Source: Harmothoe impar (taxonomy: Eukaryota > Annelida > Polychaeta > Phyllodocida > Polynoidae). Taken from it: 64,000 bases of DNA. The notes below the pieces were generated by a model that did not search any database, was not told the origin of the DNA, and was given only the letters and a program-made list of their open reading frames with translations. How positions within the stretch are numbered: the first letter of the stretch is position 1; each line of letters opens with the position of its first letter. The stretch spans positions 14,871,166 to 14,935,165 of the forward strand of contig OX381717.1 of the NCBI GenBank assembly GCA_947462335.1, written 5' to 3'. This document shows, piece after piece, positions 49,666-61,305 of this stretch. Made by a program: the position numbers and the translations under genes.

Positions 49666-49751
49666 CTATATGGGTGAGTAGGCGGAGATAACCTGGGTAG
49701 TCAGCAGCAGCAGCAGCGGCAGAGCCAGACCCATTACACGGAGGGCGTCTC
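49666..49751 (-). CDS. possible terminal exon encoding a C-terminal membrane or GPI anchor
   Basis: On the minus strand the acceptor TTTTTATCTGTATTTCCCACTAG is followed by 86 bases that read, in phase, DALRVMGLALPLLLLLTTQV then seven more residues and a TAG. The Leu-rich core with short polar flanks and a very short tail looks like the cleaved C terminus of a GPI-anchored protein or a single membrane segment. Alternatively the internal ATG starts a signal peptide, but no donor follows. I found no convincing upstream exon on this strand, so the gene body is missing or lies beyond what I can recognise. Confidence 0.35.
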
Positions 49752-50750
49752 CTAGTGGGAAATACAGATAAAAAGAAATGAGTAAAATTCATATAAATAA
49801 GGGGGCAGCTGCTCAGTGCAGGAGTTCGAGGTTAGAGAGCAGGCTAGACTGCTTGAAGAGGATTTAGTGCTGAGACACTGCCAGAGGCGGTGTATATGAT
49901 GGGGATTAGAAAATAGACATCTAACCTAACATAACATTTCGGATTTCGGTGATCTTTAGGGGAGTACGGTAGATCACACCCAGTAGCAAGATGCTTAGAT
50001 TAAAGTGCCTCAACAAACACATACTGGATTACTAATACTTTACTAGCAAAGGCTCCACTGACTAACAAACTGCCTTTTGGAAGCCACAAGGATGTTGTTC
50101 TGTGAGTTGAGTACGAAGAGTTTAACCCATGGGATTTAAAGAGAATCTGTCATTCATGGTTGATACATTGTGGATATTGTGTTCATGTTTGCTTCCTGAT
50201 GGACAAGGGAGATAGTGGTTTGATATAACGCTCTACTGATTGGAAATTCATTGTTATGAACTGGAACAACTGTTATCAAATCAGGCTGTGAGTTTGCATG
50301 CCAGTTTATTTGTTTCACCCGGATTATTGTCACACCCATGGATTGATAAATAAAATGGAACTGCTGGAAGATGATGAAGTTATGTTATAAATACATAGTG
50401 AATGCAGCAACTCTTGAATAACAGATTTTGTAACAAGGCCAAGAATCAACTAGAAATCATACCAATGGTGCATAGATCTTATTTATAAACACTAGTACCC
50501 TTACTTGGAGATAGAGTTAAAAGAAGGGCACCCAACTATTCTATCCTCACAACAGACAGGGGGTATACTGAGCCTACCCTTCTGCCTACCAGCTATACAT
50601 CTGAACTAGCCCCTCCAGTAAAATAATAGACAAATACTACAAGTGTTGGAATATAATTATAGTAGCCACACTTCATAACCCACAAAAGTAATAGCTCAGT
50701 GTAGAAGGGGTATAGAAGTTGCACATCAGACATCAGTGTCTCCTGCCACT
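49752..50750. other. no recognised content
   Basis: Only short unsupported frames on both strands. Moderately AT-rich, without clear repeats. Confidence 0.35.
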
Positions 50751-50951
50751 AACCCTTTAAGGCTCACATGTTGCCTAAATGGGACATTTGTCATAATGCA
50801 CCAATGCAGTACTGGGGAGTATCTCATCAGCAGTGCCTTGGTGTGAGATAATGACCCCTTGGGAGGGTATCAACCCTGCATGGTTGGCATGATGCCTGAA
50901 TGCAGCAATGGTTGATAACAACAAAGGGCATAGTACATTATAAAGCTGACC
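50751..50951. mobile_element. short inverted-repeat element, family A
   Basis: It begins AACCCTTTAAGGCTCACATG and ends GGGCATAGTACATTATAAAG; interior GTCATAATGCACCAATGCAG and GGCATGATGCCTGAATGCAG. The right terminus is truncated relative to the copy at 48693. Confidence 0.6.
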
Positions 50952-51356
50952 TAACTGAATGATGATGATAAACAACAACAATAGATAATTGATTGACCAA
51001 TTTGGGTAGAATTAACCACCCCTTATTTATTAAAGGCGCACTCAATCCAGGACTTAACCCTGCCGAGTTTTGTATGCAAATGACGTTGCTGGTTCAGTGC
51101 GCCTTTAATACACAGGTGTGGATCCCTGTTAGTTGGTTATGGTCCAGTGAACAAGGAGACCTTGACCCTGACCTGGGGCAAACAGAGCCAGCAGGCAAGG
51201 TAGGCTTAGTATAAACCTAAGTAATACATATAAACCAACTGTGACTAATCATACCGGTAGCATTATACTTATATAATTATGGGGTAATTATATACACAGA
51301 AACACTATGTTGTTTATGCATGGTTAGAACTGTAGGGACGTGGTGGGCCGAGCAGT

Positions 51357-51535
51357 CTGACCGGCCTCTGGTACACCCCTATAGCCCCGTGACTTGGGGC
51401 AGCAAACAGTCCCATATACTGACCCTTCAACCTGCTGCTGTCTGCGGCTGACCTAACAAGAAGAAGGAGGGGGGGGGAGGGGTGAAGGGTCAGTATATAT
51501 GGGACTGCTTGCCCCCCCCCCCCCCCCCGGTCAGG
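51357..51535. mobile_element. 179-bp foldback element with G/C runs
   Basis: CTGACCGG and GGGGCAGCAAACAGTCCCAT, ATACTGACCCTTCAACC on the left are mirrored by GGTGAAGGGTCAGTATATAT, GGGACTGCTTGCCCC and CCGGTCAG on the right. The arm pair at 51395-51433/51479-51515 is nearly perfect. G9 and C18 runs are present on the right side. Confidence 0.7.
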
Positions 51536-51567
51536 TTGATAGGGATGTAGAACGCAGGGAGGAGGGT

Positions 51568-51588
51568 TGGTGTGTGTGTGTGTGTGCC
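51568..51588 (+). repeat. (GT)n microsatellite
   Basis: A short GTGTGTGTGTGTGTGTG run just right of the foldback, followed by family A left-end words CACCCTTTAAGGACTGCAGA (51589) and AACCCTTTAAGGACAG (51641). Confidence 0.8.
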
Positions 51589-51659
51589 ACCCTTTAAGGA
51601 CTGCAGAGTGTTTCATTGTCAGCTATACATGACATGAACTAACCCTTTAAGGACAGTAA

Positions 51660-51800
51660 CCCTTTAATAAAAGTGAAATTTCCCCAGAAACGGCCGATTT
51701 GGCGAGAAAAAAGATCTGAATCGAAAAAAGCGAAATTTCACCAAAAACGTCTAATTTGGTGAGAAAAAAGTTTGATATCGAAAAAAAACGAAAACCCCAT
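51660..51800 (+). repeat. 58-bp tandem duplication
   Basis: GAAATTTCCCCAGAAACGGC, CGATTTGGCGAGAAAAAAG and ATCTGAATCGAAAAAAGC is followed by GAAATTTCACCAAAAACGTC, TAATTTGGTGAGAAAAAAG and TTTGATATCGAAAAAAAAC. The next words ATCTCTCCGCGCCCT recur at 52108-52122. Confidence 0.75.
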
Positions 51801-52513
51801 CTCTCCGCGCCCTGAGGGATCAACTTTAATTTGTGTTTAAAGTTCCTTAAATCAGCCTATGCAGTTGTTATTATATGTATTGCATTAATGTTAATACATG
51901 TTTCCGTGAATATAATACACTCATGAAGTGTTAATTGTAGGACTGTGGGGATATGACATACAAAATGGGGACAACACTATTTAGGGCTGTGAGACCACAA
52001 CCAAAACTGGTTATATGCACAACATCCACCACTCTAAACTAGAGGACAAAATGCAAAAAAGCAACAACAAAAAAGTGACAAGTAACCTTATCCGCCGACT
52101 GGGTTCATCTCTCCGCGCCCTACTTGCTGCACATAATATGGTCTAAGTGGTTACAGAAGTAAAATCCTTCAAAGGTCTGCGTTAGTGAGAGTCCTTAACA
52201 AATAGAACAGTGTATTACGTGCAGATGAGCGGACGTGCCAGGTATGTTCGTTTTACTTAATTCACATTCATGTCTTCATAGCTAATGTCCCTCATATCAG
52301 ACAGTGGTAAAGCAGATCTAGAAACACCTGATCCCGACAACACATACTTGATGGGTGTGTAGCGAGTCAGCCGATATTCATAGTTGTTTGGTAGTTAGAT
52401 AACATGTATTGACTAATGTGTCCTTTTCAAAGACCTACAGTGCAAACTGAATGTACCCTTGGATGTATCGCCATATCCACTAGGTCTGTTTGGTATCAAT
52501 AGCTACTACTTTT

Positions 52514-52726
52514 AGCCCTTTCAGGTCCCAATAGTGATTAAATGTGTTTGGGCCCTCATTACCATGATGCATGAATGCATTCCTGAGAAGTAGCTTGACA
52601 GGGCCACATTCAAGCAATATTTGGTCGATACACTCAGCATCATGGACAAGGCAGTCCTGGCGAGTTACTAACCTGAACTGCATTGTGTCATTGTGCAAAT
52701 AAATGTTACCAGTCTTTAAATGGTTA
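52514..52726. mobile_element. short inverted-repeat element, family A, decayed
   Basis: GCCCTTTCAGGTCCCAATAG at the left; ACCATGATGCATGAATGCAT, CTCAGCATCATGGAC and CCTGGCGAGTTACTAACCTG inside; CTTTAAATGGTTAA at the right. Diverged termini. Confidence 0.5.
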
Positions 52727-53107
52727 AACATGTATGGTGTGTGCTACTGATACTATGGTAAAACTTTAATATACAGAACATAGATATAACGAGGACCGGG
52801 CTACAAAGAGCATACCTTTTGTCCAATTTACCTTGTATATTTCATAATTACCTCGGTCATAATTCTAAAATCCTCGAAAAATACCTACTGCGTTGTATGT
52901 TAGTTTACTGCAGGCCTATTGAAATCCACAGTAAGTGTCTATAAAATGTAAAAACCTCTCTGCTTAGTCACGGTATTCCCCACCACCCCCTCCAATTATG
53001 GTGGATTTCCCAACACAACCACAGATATCTCCCGCTGGTCATATATACTTCCTCCTTACGGTCACGACACGGTACATCCCGTATCATTCCCCCTTAAACC
53101 CGCAGTT

Positions 53108-53183
53108 CTTGGTACCCCTCCACCGACAGTCAGGGCGCAGTTGGGACAGGTACTCAGCCCTATTTATAGGTGAGCTGGGGCTT
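53108..53183. repeat. second copy of the 8946-9025 module
   Basis: GGTACCCCTCCACCGACAGTC and GGGACAGGTACTCAGCCCTA match the module upstream of the lectin-like gene. Here a TATAAATA word is present on the minus strand at its right end, and AG|GTGAGC, a usable donor, on the plus strand. Whether it marks a second, related gene start near 53.2 kb cannot be told; no signal-peptide exon follows within 500 bases. Confidence 0.4.
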
Positions 53184-53750
53184 TAAAACCACTACCTTAA
53201 GTATTATAACGTTCTGTTTCCATTCTCCTTTGCCTTACACTGTCCTTTCCCAAATATTACACATATGTTACTTCTGTGTTTATATCCTTTATGCCTAGGG
53301 TATTCATCTTTTTACCTATTACGCAAATGAAGTAGGTCAAATCCCTGTCAACATTGAAAAGTTCAATTGCCTGAATGTTTATGTGTCGACTTTTGCAATT
53401 ATGATTACTGTAAATTCCTGCATATAAACTGCACCTCACGTATAACCCGCACCAACACTTAGGAAGAATCCTATAATCCACATCTGGGGCCTGAAAATCA
53501 CCATTTTAGTACTGTACTATACTTGTAAAATCCCTTGTATTACCTGCACCTAGACCTAGGTACGTCAGGTTTAGTCGTAAAAAAAATCATACGATGATCT
53601 CAGTCAAATGATATGTCAATCTGTATTAGATACATCAAATGCTGATCGCTTAAATGAATTTCATGAAAAGATTTATTTTACAAGAAAGCTTAAGCTATAT
53701 ATTCTACTTAAAATTTTAGAATATTAAAAAAGGGCTCCTATTGAATATTG

Positions 53751-53872
<122 letters not shown>

Positions 53873-54193
53873 ACTCCTGAGTTATGCAGTTTTGGCTATT
53901 TCTGGCCCTTTTCAGCCTTATACCCCTAGAGAATGGCAACCTTTGCATCAATTTTTTCAAATTTTTGGCAAAAATTCTATACTTTGAGGAATTTTTTTTT
54001 TTTTTGTGTATTGGTCCAAAACTTTTCATTTTCTGGCCCTCCAAAGCCCTAAAAACCCCAAAAATGTCAAAAAGGCTAGAAATGAAACGTTTTACATGTC
54101 TCCTATGTCTACTGAGGAAACAACAGCCCATCCCAAATATCGTTTTCTGTTAGGCCTATGGTATAATCAATCGAACATGACGCGTATAAGGGT

Positions 54194-55045
54194 TCACTTC
54201 ACAGTTTGACGTCCAGCTAGGGCAGTTGTTTTGTCCATGAAGTCATGCGGAGCCTCCCTGATCACCATTTCTGTGACCGCCCGGCGATAATTAGGGCAGT
54301 TCAGCATCGAATGGTCATTAGATCCACATGTACAACTATGCCTATATCTGCACCCAACACAACGATGCCCCTGGGCATGATCAAAGCATATGCCCCGTTC
54401 TGAAGCTACCCTTCGCCATCCAGTCAGGGGCTGACGTCTCCCTGATCCACCTCCCTGATTGTAGCACTGTTGCCTGCTTCCTCGAGTGCCACCTGAGCCC
54501 CTGCTCGATTGGTACCTATGGGCCTTAGTACCACTCGTACCTAGGTACATGTTTGATAGATGAGTGTCACCTCCCACAAAGGCTTTACACCCAAACTCAC
54601 GAGCTCTGTCCCTCATTTCATAGTCATACTCCACCAAGGCTTCAGTAGCATATATACCTGTAGAAGCCATCCATGAGATATAAGAAATATGTTGAAGCAA
54701 CCAGGAGATATCAAACCCCCTACTCGATAAATCCTCCATTTATCTCGTGAGCAGATAGATCAATTTCTCTGGATTGTCTACCTGAAGGGGCCTTCTCCTT
54801 TCAGCTGCAGGAAGAAACCTTCTCAGATCAAACTTACTCAAGTTCTGGATCGGCCTTCCTCCTAGATTGTCAATCCCGGCTTCGAATTCTGCGCCATCCA
54901 TCACAGCGGCATCCACGACATCCTCTCCGCCATCCTCAGGATCTGGGACCCTGACAGGAGGCACCTCTGGTTGGTACTTGGTATTTGTACCGGTATCCAT
55001 GCCGACCGAGGCAGACCGTGCCGCACAACCGTAGCACACAAACAA
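54194..55045 (-). pseudogene. Gag-like retroelement fragment with CCCH/CCHC-type zinc motif, interrupted by one stop
   Basis: On the minus strand one frame runs from an ATG at 55045 to a TAA at 54740-54742. It continues in the same frame from an ATG at 54739 to a TAA at 54194-54196 (101 and 181 codons). The second part has a helical stretch (YDYEMRDRAREFG) and a Gly/Arg/Gln-rich linker. It then has CFDHAQGHRCVGCRYRHSC, a cysteine/histidine cluster ending in LNCPNYR. This layout resembles the N-terminal Gag-like regions of tyrosine-recombinase (DIRS/Ngaro-type) retrotransposons of invertebrates, by recollection of the pattern. No reverse transcriptase or recombinase frame is nearby, so this is a remnant, a domesticated piece or a mis-assembled end. 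Confidence 0.55.
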
Positions 55046-55317
55046 GAGCTCGAGTGGGCCCAGTGTTGAGGCGCAAAGATCACTTTATAAATGATTCTAA
55101 ATTCGGGTCATAATGATGTCTATGGAGTCGCATGTGATATATAGCCATAAAGTTGGAAAAGTCTCGAGTCTTAGCAGACCAATGTCACATGTCAATGTCG
55201 CTTAATAATGCCCATTTTCCATATTGATTTTAAAAATTCCTCATGCCCTCTGTCACTATCTTTTCAAGCCTCACATGTTACGACCCACTCAACAAAAGAA
55301 CGTTACTGTAATGGCCC

Positions 55318-55450
55318 GTATAAGCGCAGGGGTCTCAAATAAGCGCAGGTCTCATTTAAGCGCAGGTTTAGGAGCCTTCTGAAACCCTAAATCTCTCTTT
55401 AAAGGGATTCATAAAAGCGCAGGTCTCAGTATAAGCGCAGGGGGTGACAG
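55318..55450 (+). repeat. cluster of AAGCGCAGG words
   Basis: Five copies of (T/A)AAGCGCAGG with GTCTCA or similar following, near 55321, 55341, 55358, 55413 and 55433. One longer gap holds GAAACCCTAAATCTCTC. The words recur in one orientation. It may be part of a MITE, but no clear ends are visible. Confidence 0.55.
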
Positions 55451-55459
55451 AGACTTGAA

Positions 55460-56619
55460 ATCTATAAGCGAATATCAAATCACGATTTTTAGACGTCAAA
55501 ATTGCACCTTTTTAGGTCAATCTATGCTCTTTTCCTATATCTAAGAGCATATATCCTAGTTGTAAATTCTACAAACCAGTAGGCATATACATACACCATC
55601 TTGATACCTTTATTGAGGGAGATTTAAATTCATTATTTTGTTTATTTTCTATACTGCTATATATGCTTCCCCCTACAGCTATAACACTGTCACCTCTAAA
55701 CATATCTCATCAATACAAATGATTAAGAGGGTTAGGACATCTTCCAGCATGCATATCTTAAAGGGGCCGATCTCTGAGACTGGAGGAGAGTGAATCATGT
55801 AGTTCATAACTGTGCCACTGGCAGTCTCTCAGATCGATTTTGCACATTTGTAGTTCACAAACCCTACTGACTGCACCCAGCACAGGGCACTGCGTTTGTT
55901 TGATCACCAATCAGCCATAAATAGCACAACTGGACAACTCAATTACTTTGAAGCAGTTGACCTGGCCTGGTCAGGTGAAATTGGTAGGGGGACCATGAAT
56001 CAGGCTTGGCTTGGTATGAAATATTCTATAAAACCAGGATAAAGCTATCATAACCTCCTTAAATTAATCATTGAACTAGGCTTCTAGGGATACACAATGC
56101 AGAAAGGAATCCTTGTGTATTTAAGTGTTCATTTTCAACCGAATCCATAGGATGTGGTCTATTCAAGGGGTAGTACACCGTTTTCTGTGGACACACAAGT
56201 GGTAGTCTAGACAGTCATTAAACTGGTGGGTATCAATAGTATTGTATACTACCACTGGCATAGTCTAACTGCTGGTCACACCAGTGCAACTTATGAAGAG
56301 CAGTGAATTGCTGGAAGGGAACAACCAGCATCCTATTTCTTGGTTGCCTGAGCCAATATTTTTGGGGTACTTTGCCAGGGAAAACGATCCTACAGGACCA
56401 AGACATGCCTGGATCTCAGGGATTGTGCTTGGGCGATTCTAAATTTAACTGAGGTGTTATATAAAATCAACGACCCTGGCAAAGGAGTTTAGGATTTGGT
56501 TTGAGAAGTCTTAGCCTTTGAGCTCATGTGGCTTCATGTAATTCCTATTCCCAGAGGGTATTCACTTTAATACCCTGCCTATAAATGGTATACAGATGCG
56601 GCAGCAGGATACCAATGTC
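55460..56619. other. no recognised content
   Basis: No frame, splice-site pair or repeat that I can define. Confidence 0.35.
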
Positions 56620-57534
56620 TTAAGGTGGGTCGCTACCCTTTGATCAAAGTTAACAGAATCTCTCTATTTTTTTCCTACATGCAGTCTAGATCATATAAAA
56701 TCGGAAAATGAAAAGAAAATGGGGGGTCCCGAGCTACTTTTTAAGTTACAGAATTTTGAAAAAATTAAAGTATTTTCATTTTTCACAAAAATATAGAAAA
56801 AAATGTGAAAACTTCCATGATTTTTTTTTCATATCAACAATTAAGCACAGAAATGTAAAACTTCACATGTGAAACGCTTATATGTTCCACTTTACTGCAA
56901 AAATAATTTTACAGTTGTATGCAATGGCATTCTGGGTAAAAATATGATGTTTCCGGAAAGAATGTGAACAAATTTTCATTATTTTGTAGCTTTATTAGCT
57001 AAAAATAGTATTCAAAGTTAACAGAATTTTTTTTAACTCTCTCAAAAAATAGTTAAGATCATTTGCTAACATATTGAAGTGCTTTCGATAGGGGGTCCCG
57101 GGCATATTTTTTAGTTTTTTTGGCCTTTGAAGTTAAAAAATAGTGCAAAAATCGTCAAAATCTTTTATTTAATGCCTAAAATGTTGGGTAAAATGGCAAG
57201 AATCAGGGTATAAAATGGTTGTTCTTCATACCTTTGGTTACTGCAAGCAATGTAATGGCATTTATAGCAATCTAGATAATGATTTATTGATTAATAATGC
57301 CAATTTTTTAGCTTATGTCAAAAATAGCAAATATTATCTGCTACAAGTATATCAAATATTCAAAGTCCAATATAAAGCTCAATTTTTCTCAAAATCGTCT
57401 AATTTTTGGATATTGCTTAGTCAGCATATATATGTACCCAGTGATTAAATATCAGCTTATTCTAAGCCATTTAAGCTATATGCGCAAATACCTGCGCAGT
57501 GTGTCCATATTCAAGAGGTAGCGACCCACCTTAA
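56620..57534. mobile_element. 907-bp element with TTAA on both sides and 14-bp inverted ends
   Basis: TTAA then GGTGGGTCGCTACC at 56620-56637 is mirrored by GGTAGCGACCCACC then TTAA at 57517-57534. The interior is strongly AT-rich with repeated CAAAGTTAACAGAAT words (56644, 57014) and GGGGGTCCCG words (56720, 57090). TTAA target preference is known for piggyBac and some Sola elements; the short ends alone do not decide. No transposase frame. Confidence 0.8.
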
Positions 57535-57714
57535 ACACAGATCTTATATAACTACAGCTACACTAGTTAAAATATGTTGGTATAATAATAATTATGTAAT
57601 GTTTTGATGAGGAGAACATGGTCAAGCCCCAGATAAATCCATTAGAGAGATAGTGCTGCCTCCTAGTAGCAGGTACTAGAATCCATATAAACGTTTATCA
57701 AATGAAAAAATAAC

Positions 57715-58070
57715 ATTCTTTTATTTACCTATTTGTCCAAACCTTGTAAAAACCGTCAATAATGATTGTGTTAAAAGCAAACCCTGTAGAAATGTTTAAT
57801 AATGTTAGATGAAAATGGATTTCTCTCCGAACCATGTAGAAATATTCAACAGCGTTCTAAATACAAACATTTTCATTTAAACAATAGAAAAATGTTGAGT
57901 TACGATTTTGACGGCAATGTTTTTTCTCCAACCCCTATAGAAATGTTTCATAACTTTGTGGAATAAAACATTTCCTTTTAGACTTTCTAGAAAGGTTAAA
58001 TAACATTCTTGATAGCGATGTTTACATTATGAACCATAAAGACGCGTTTAACCAAAGTTTTTAGATGTTT
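57715..58070 (+). repeat. degenerate minisatellite of about 52 bp, six to seven units
   Basis: Units start near 57735, 57778, 57829, 57880, 57930 and 57980. They carry words such as CAAACCCTGTAGAAATGTTT, CGAACCATGTAGAAATATTC, CAACCCCTATAGAAATGTTT and GACTTTCTAGAAAGGTTAAA, each followed by AATAA/CAAC and a gap. Divergence between units is high. Confidence 0.55.
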
Positions 58071-58919
58071 CCTCTAAACGCTTTTGTTGAGTGGGTAGGC
58101 CTCATGTTGAATGTCGAATCAAAGAAATAACAATGTTGCCATGTCAAATTTAGCCGTCAACCCCTACCTGAATCCCACTGGCCCTGTAGCCTAGAGATGC
58201 CATCACGTGTTAAATTCACTAGGTAACATGTCATTATTTGAGATGGCACAAGCATGTCTCCCTCCCAGCGTAGTCTGTGTGTGCAAAAAGATGGTACTAT
58301 TAAAGGTGACTGAATAAGAAAGTTAAAGTTGAAACTATGATCACTTATTACTCAAATCAGCCCAATACCTTGAAAGCCAGATATAATAAATACAAAACAG
58401 AACGCACACTTGTACTTTCGTTCAACTATGCGTCCGGCAGACCCAACATTGAATAAAAGTACCCACATGCAACTGCCGTGCCATTTTGCGTTAATATGTA
58501 GCATATAATTGATGGGGAAAGAGAGAATTAGTTTAACATCAGGATTACTGCGGACATGATGCATACTTAGCTGTATTTCCATTGCTATAGGTGCACCTGT
58601 TCTCTCAGAGTGCCTGACATGCGCACTCTCTCTTTTCATGCAATAGTTTATAGTGGAGGGCCAATTGTAATCACGTGGGAATTTCATGATCATTTTAGTT
58701 TCTCTACTGGATTTTATGCTTTGAAGGGTGCTGAAAAAGATAGGATGACCGCTCCAATTTACATTTCACTTTTTAGGCCACTTCTAGACAAATCAAAAAA
58801 GTTACCATAGCAACCAGTTAATTTGGGGGTATAACTCTACAGGAAATTGAGCTATCCAAATTCTTAAGATACCTACCCCCCTAAATTGAGTCCAAGGAAT
58901 CCACTGGTATCAACAGTTT

Positions 58920-59360
58920 TTATCTGTGCTCATTGGTTGCCTAGCAACGGGCTGTTATTGCTATTTTTCCATAGCAACCATGGCAAATATGATAGTATGA
59001 CAAAAAATATATATGGACAGATGGGTCATGTATGTCAAATGCAACAACCTGCACTATCCCAGTATGCTTTAAGATGATAACACTCTAATATAGTAGTTCT
59101 ATTTGCCTAGAAACATACATCCCACGTATTTCTTTCTCTAGCAACCTCTGCCATATTGGACAATATCCAGGTATCCGGCTTAGAATGGTCAATAATTTTG
59201 ATTAGATACTGCACTGCCTAACTTTGTGTGGCTATCAAAAACTACTTTTGATGTATTCACAGAAAGGAACACATTATATTGCCATACAGTTGCCTAGCAA
59301 CAGACATATCTTGATAATTCTTGCATAGCAACCATAGGAAATATGATAGTAGTTCATACT
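58920..59360 (+). repeat. two direct copies with X-box-like GTTGCCTAGCAAC palindromes
   Basis: GTTGCCTAGCAAC occurs at 58936-58948 and 59289-59301. Each is followed about 40 bases later by CATAGCAACCATGG or CATAGCAACCATAGG and AAATATGATAGTA. The palindrome matches the RFX X-box consensus. Related GTTGCTA/GCAAC words lie inside the inverted-repeat element at 18741-19147, so they are more likely part of a repeat family than promoter sites. Confidence 0.55.
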
Positions 59361-61305
59361 CTATTAAGAGAGTCAGGCAATATCTATCAAATTGCACTGT
59401 ACTGAGCTATTTTCTTTTAGAAAGATCTGCTTAGCAATGCAAGATCTGCTTAGCAAGCATAATTTGAACCAGAAACCAGATCAGTCAAGATACATAAGAA
59501 ATCCAGTGGTATCAACTAATGATATCATACATGTATTAAACCCATTGCATTTAGTTACTTTTGCATTGCACTGCCAATGGAGATGTCTCCAGTCACTCTG
59601 CCTATCAGATAGGCAAATCAGACACTGACCAGGTCCTTGGCATCCAGTGGGCAATATTTGTGATGGAAGGCCTAACATAGAATGACTATTCTAAACTAGT
59701 ACTGATGTGTCATGCCTGATGCTGTATAAACTGATGCTTTGCCCAACAGAATGCCTTGATATATTTGTAATAGCAACCTTGATACGTAGACCTATAATTA
59801 CAGCAGTGCACATACAACAAGTTAGGTACAGTTAACTCCCTCTGATACTACCACCTCCTGCTACAACCACCTCTCCATTGTGACCAGTTTTGGAAAGTGT
59901 CAAGCATTTTCCCTTTTGTTTGATTATACAAAACTCCCCCCAATAAGACCCCCGCTTTTATGCAACTAACCCACCCTCTGACCAATAAGGTCTCAGTTCC
60001 AAAGTATATTTTTACTCACTCTTATATGACCACTGTGCTAGATGAGTTGAACCAAACCCTTTAAAAAAAAGTAATTATCATAGAAAACCAGGGGTAGAGG
60101 ATGATGGGGGCAGAAGCCCAAGCTACCCTTAACCATTCAGGGGATCAGACGACCAGAAGCCCCGTTGCCCTCACTCATTTATCTGAAGGACAGAAACCCC
60201 TCCACTCATTCACTAGTAGAGGGACAGATACCCACACATCCTGCACCCACACACCTGACTAGTTGTCATATATCAGAGGGAGGGGCATAAAGGAAATACT
60301 GGAATAATGTTTCTAGAACTCTACATCATTTACACTGACTTGCTCTAATTTGACAACCCAAGTAATGCAAGCACCTTTAAATAGTAATCACATTAGAGGG
60401 AGTTTGTCTAGTACAGATTGCTTGATGGGCTGCATTATTCCTTACCAAGATCTGGTTTTAGACCACTCTTGTCCAGTCCTGCTAGTGAGAACCCGTATGA
60501 TTTTGGTCCTCTTTTTTTTAAGATATGTTGCAAATACTTCAATCATTCTTATTTTCAAAAAGTTTGTAAAGGGTGTTTTGTCAAAGTGGGTTGGATCTGG
60601 GCACTTCTGGGCATATCCATATCGGGTCTACTTGGCAGCCCAGGAGAAAAAAACAGGGTGGCTCCAATTAGGCAGACCGGATTAGACCCTTAAACCTTTA
60701 AGGCAGACCTAAGAGAACATTTGTTGGTAATGGGTGCCAGATGTTTTGTAATAGCTTTCTATGAAAGCCTAGCCTATATTCAACCCCATAGATTTATGCT
60801 GACTATAGTCGATGCTTGGGTAGCCATGTCATTAACTATAGTTGGTGCTCTGCCATAAAGGGTTAACCAATGCTGACTGGGTATTGACTGAATGTCAAGA
60901 TCTGGGTATTGACTAAATGTCAAGATGTAGTGGCACCAACTCTAGTGTGTGTATGCTCAACGATTGCATAATAATAGGCACACACAGTTATCTTTGCATA
61001 GCAAGTGAGATAAATATTGCAGTAATAAAACATGATGGCAGTGCCATGCAAAAGTAACAAAATGCTGTCAGTTTAATGGTTGGATACGAGTCCCTTGTCT
61101 CCGCTATTGGTCATGTTATTCACGCACGCCAATCCATGTTACCCGGTAAGGGGTGCCCCCTATGTTCTGTCGCTAGGCTGCGTGTGTACGTTGGTTACCG
61201 CCTTTGTTTACGCCAGAGTGCCGCCCAGAGAGGTGGGACAGCTCGCTGCTCGCTTTCATTTGTCATATTTATAGTGGTTAGCGATTTAATTTTTTAACCA
61301 CAGCC
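59361..61305. other. no recognised gene; scattered repeat words
   Basis: AACTCCCTCTGATACTACCA (59836) has a loose inverted partner ATATCAGAGGGAGGGG (60267). GGGTATTGACTGAATGTCAA and GGGTATTGACTAAATGTCAA form a 33-bp tandem pair at 60875-60930. Nothing else is supported. Confidence 0.35.

Noticed and set aside
51314..51616. 100-codon minus-strand frame with His/Thr and Gly runs
   Set aside because: Translation of the (GT)n run and the G/C-run foldback.
58352..58693. 113-codon minus-strand frame
   Set aside because: No family resemblance, splice context or codon bias; not supported as a gene.
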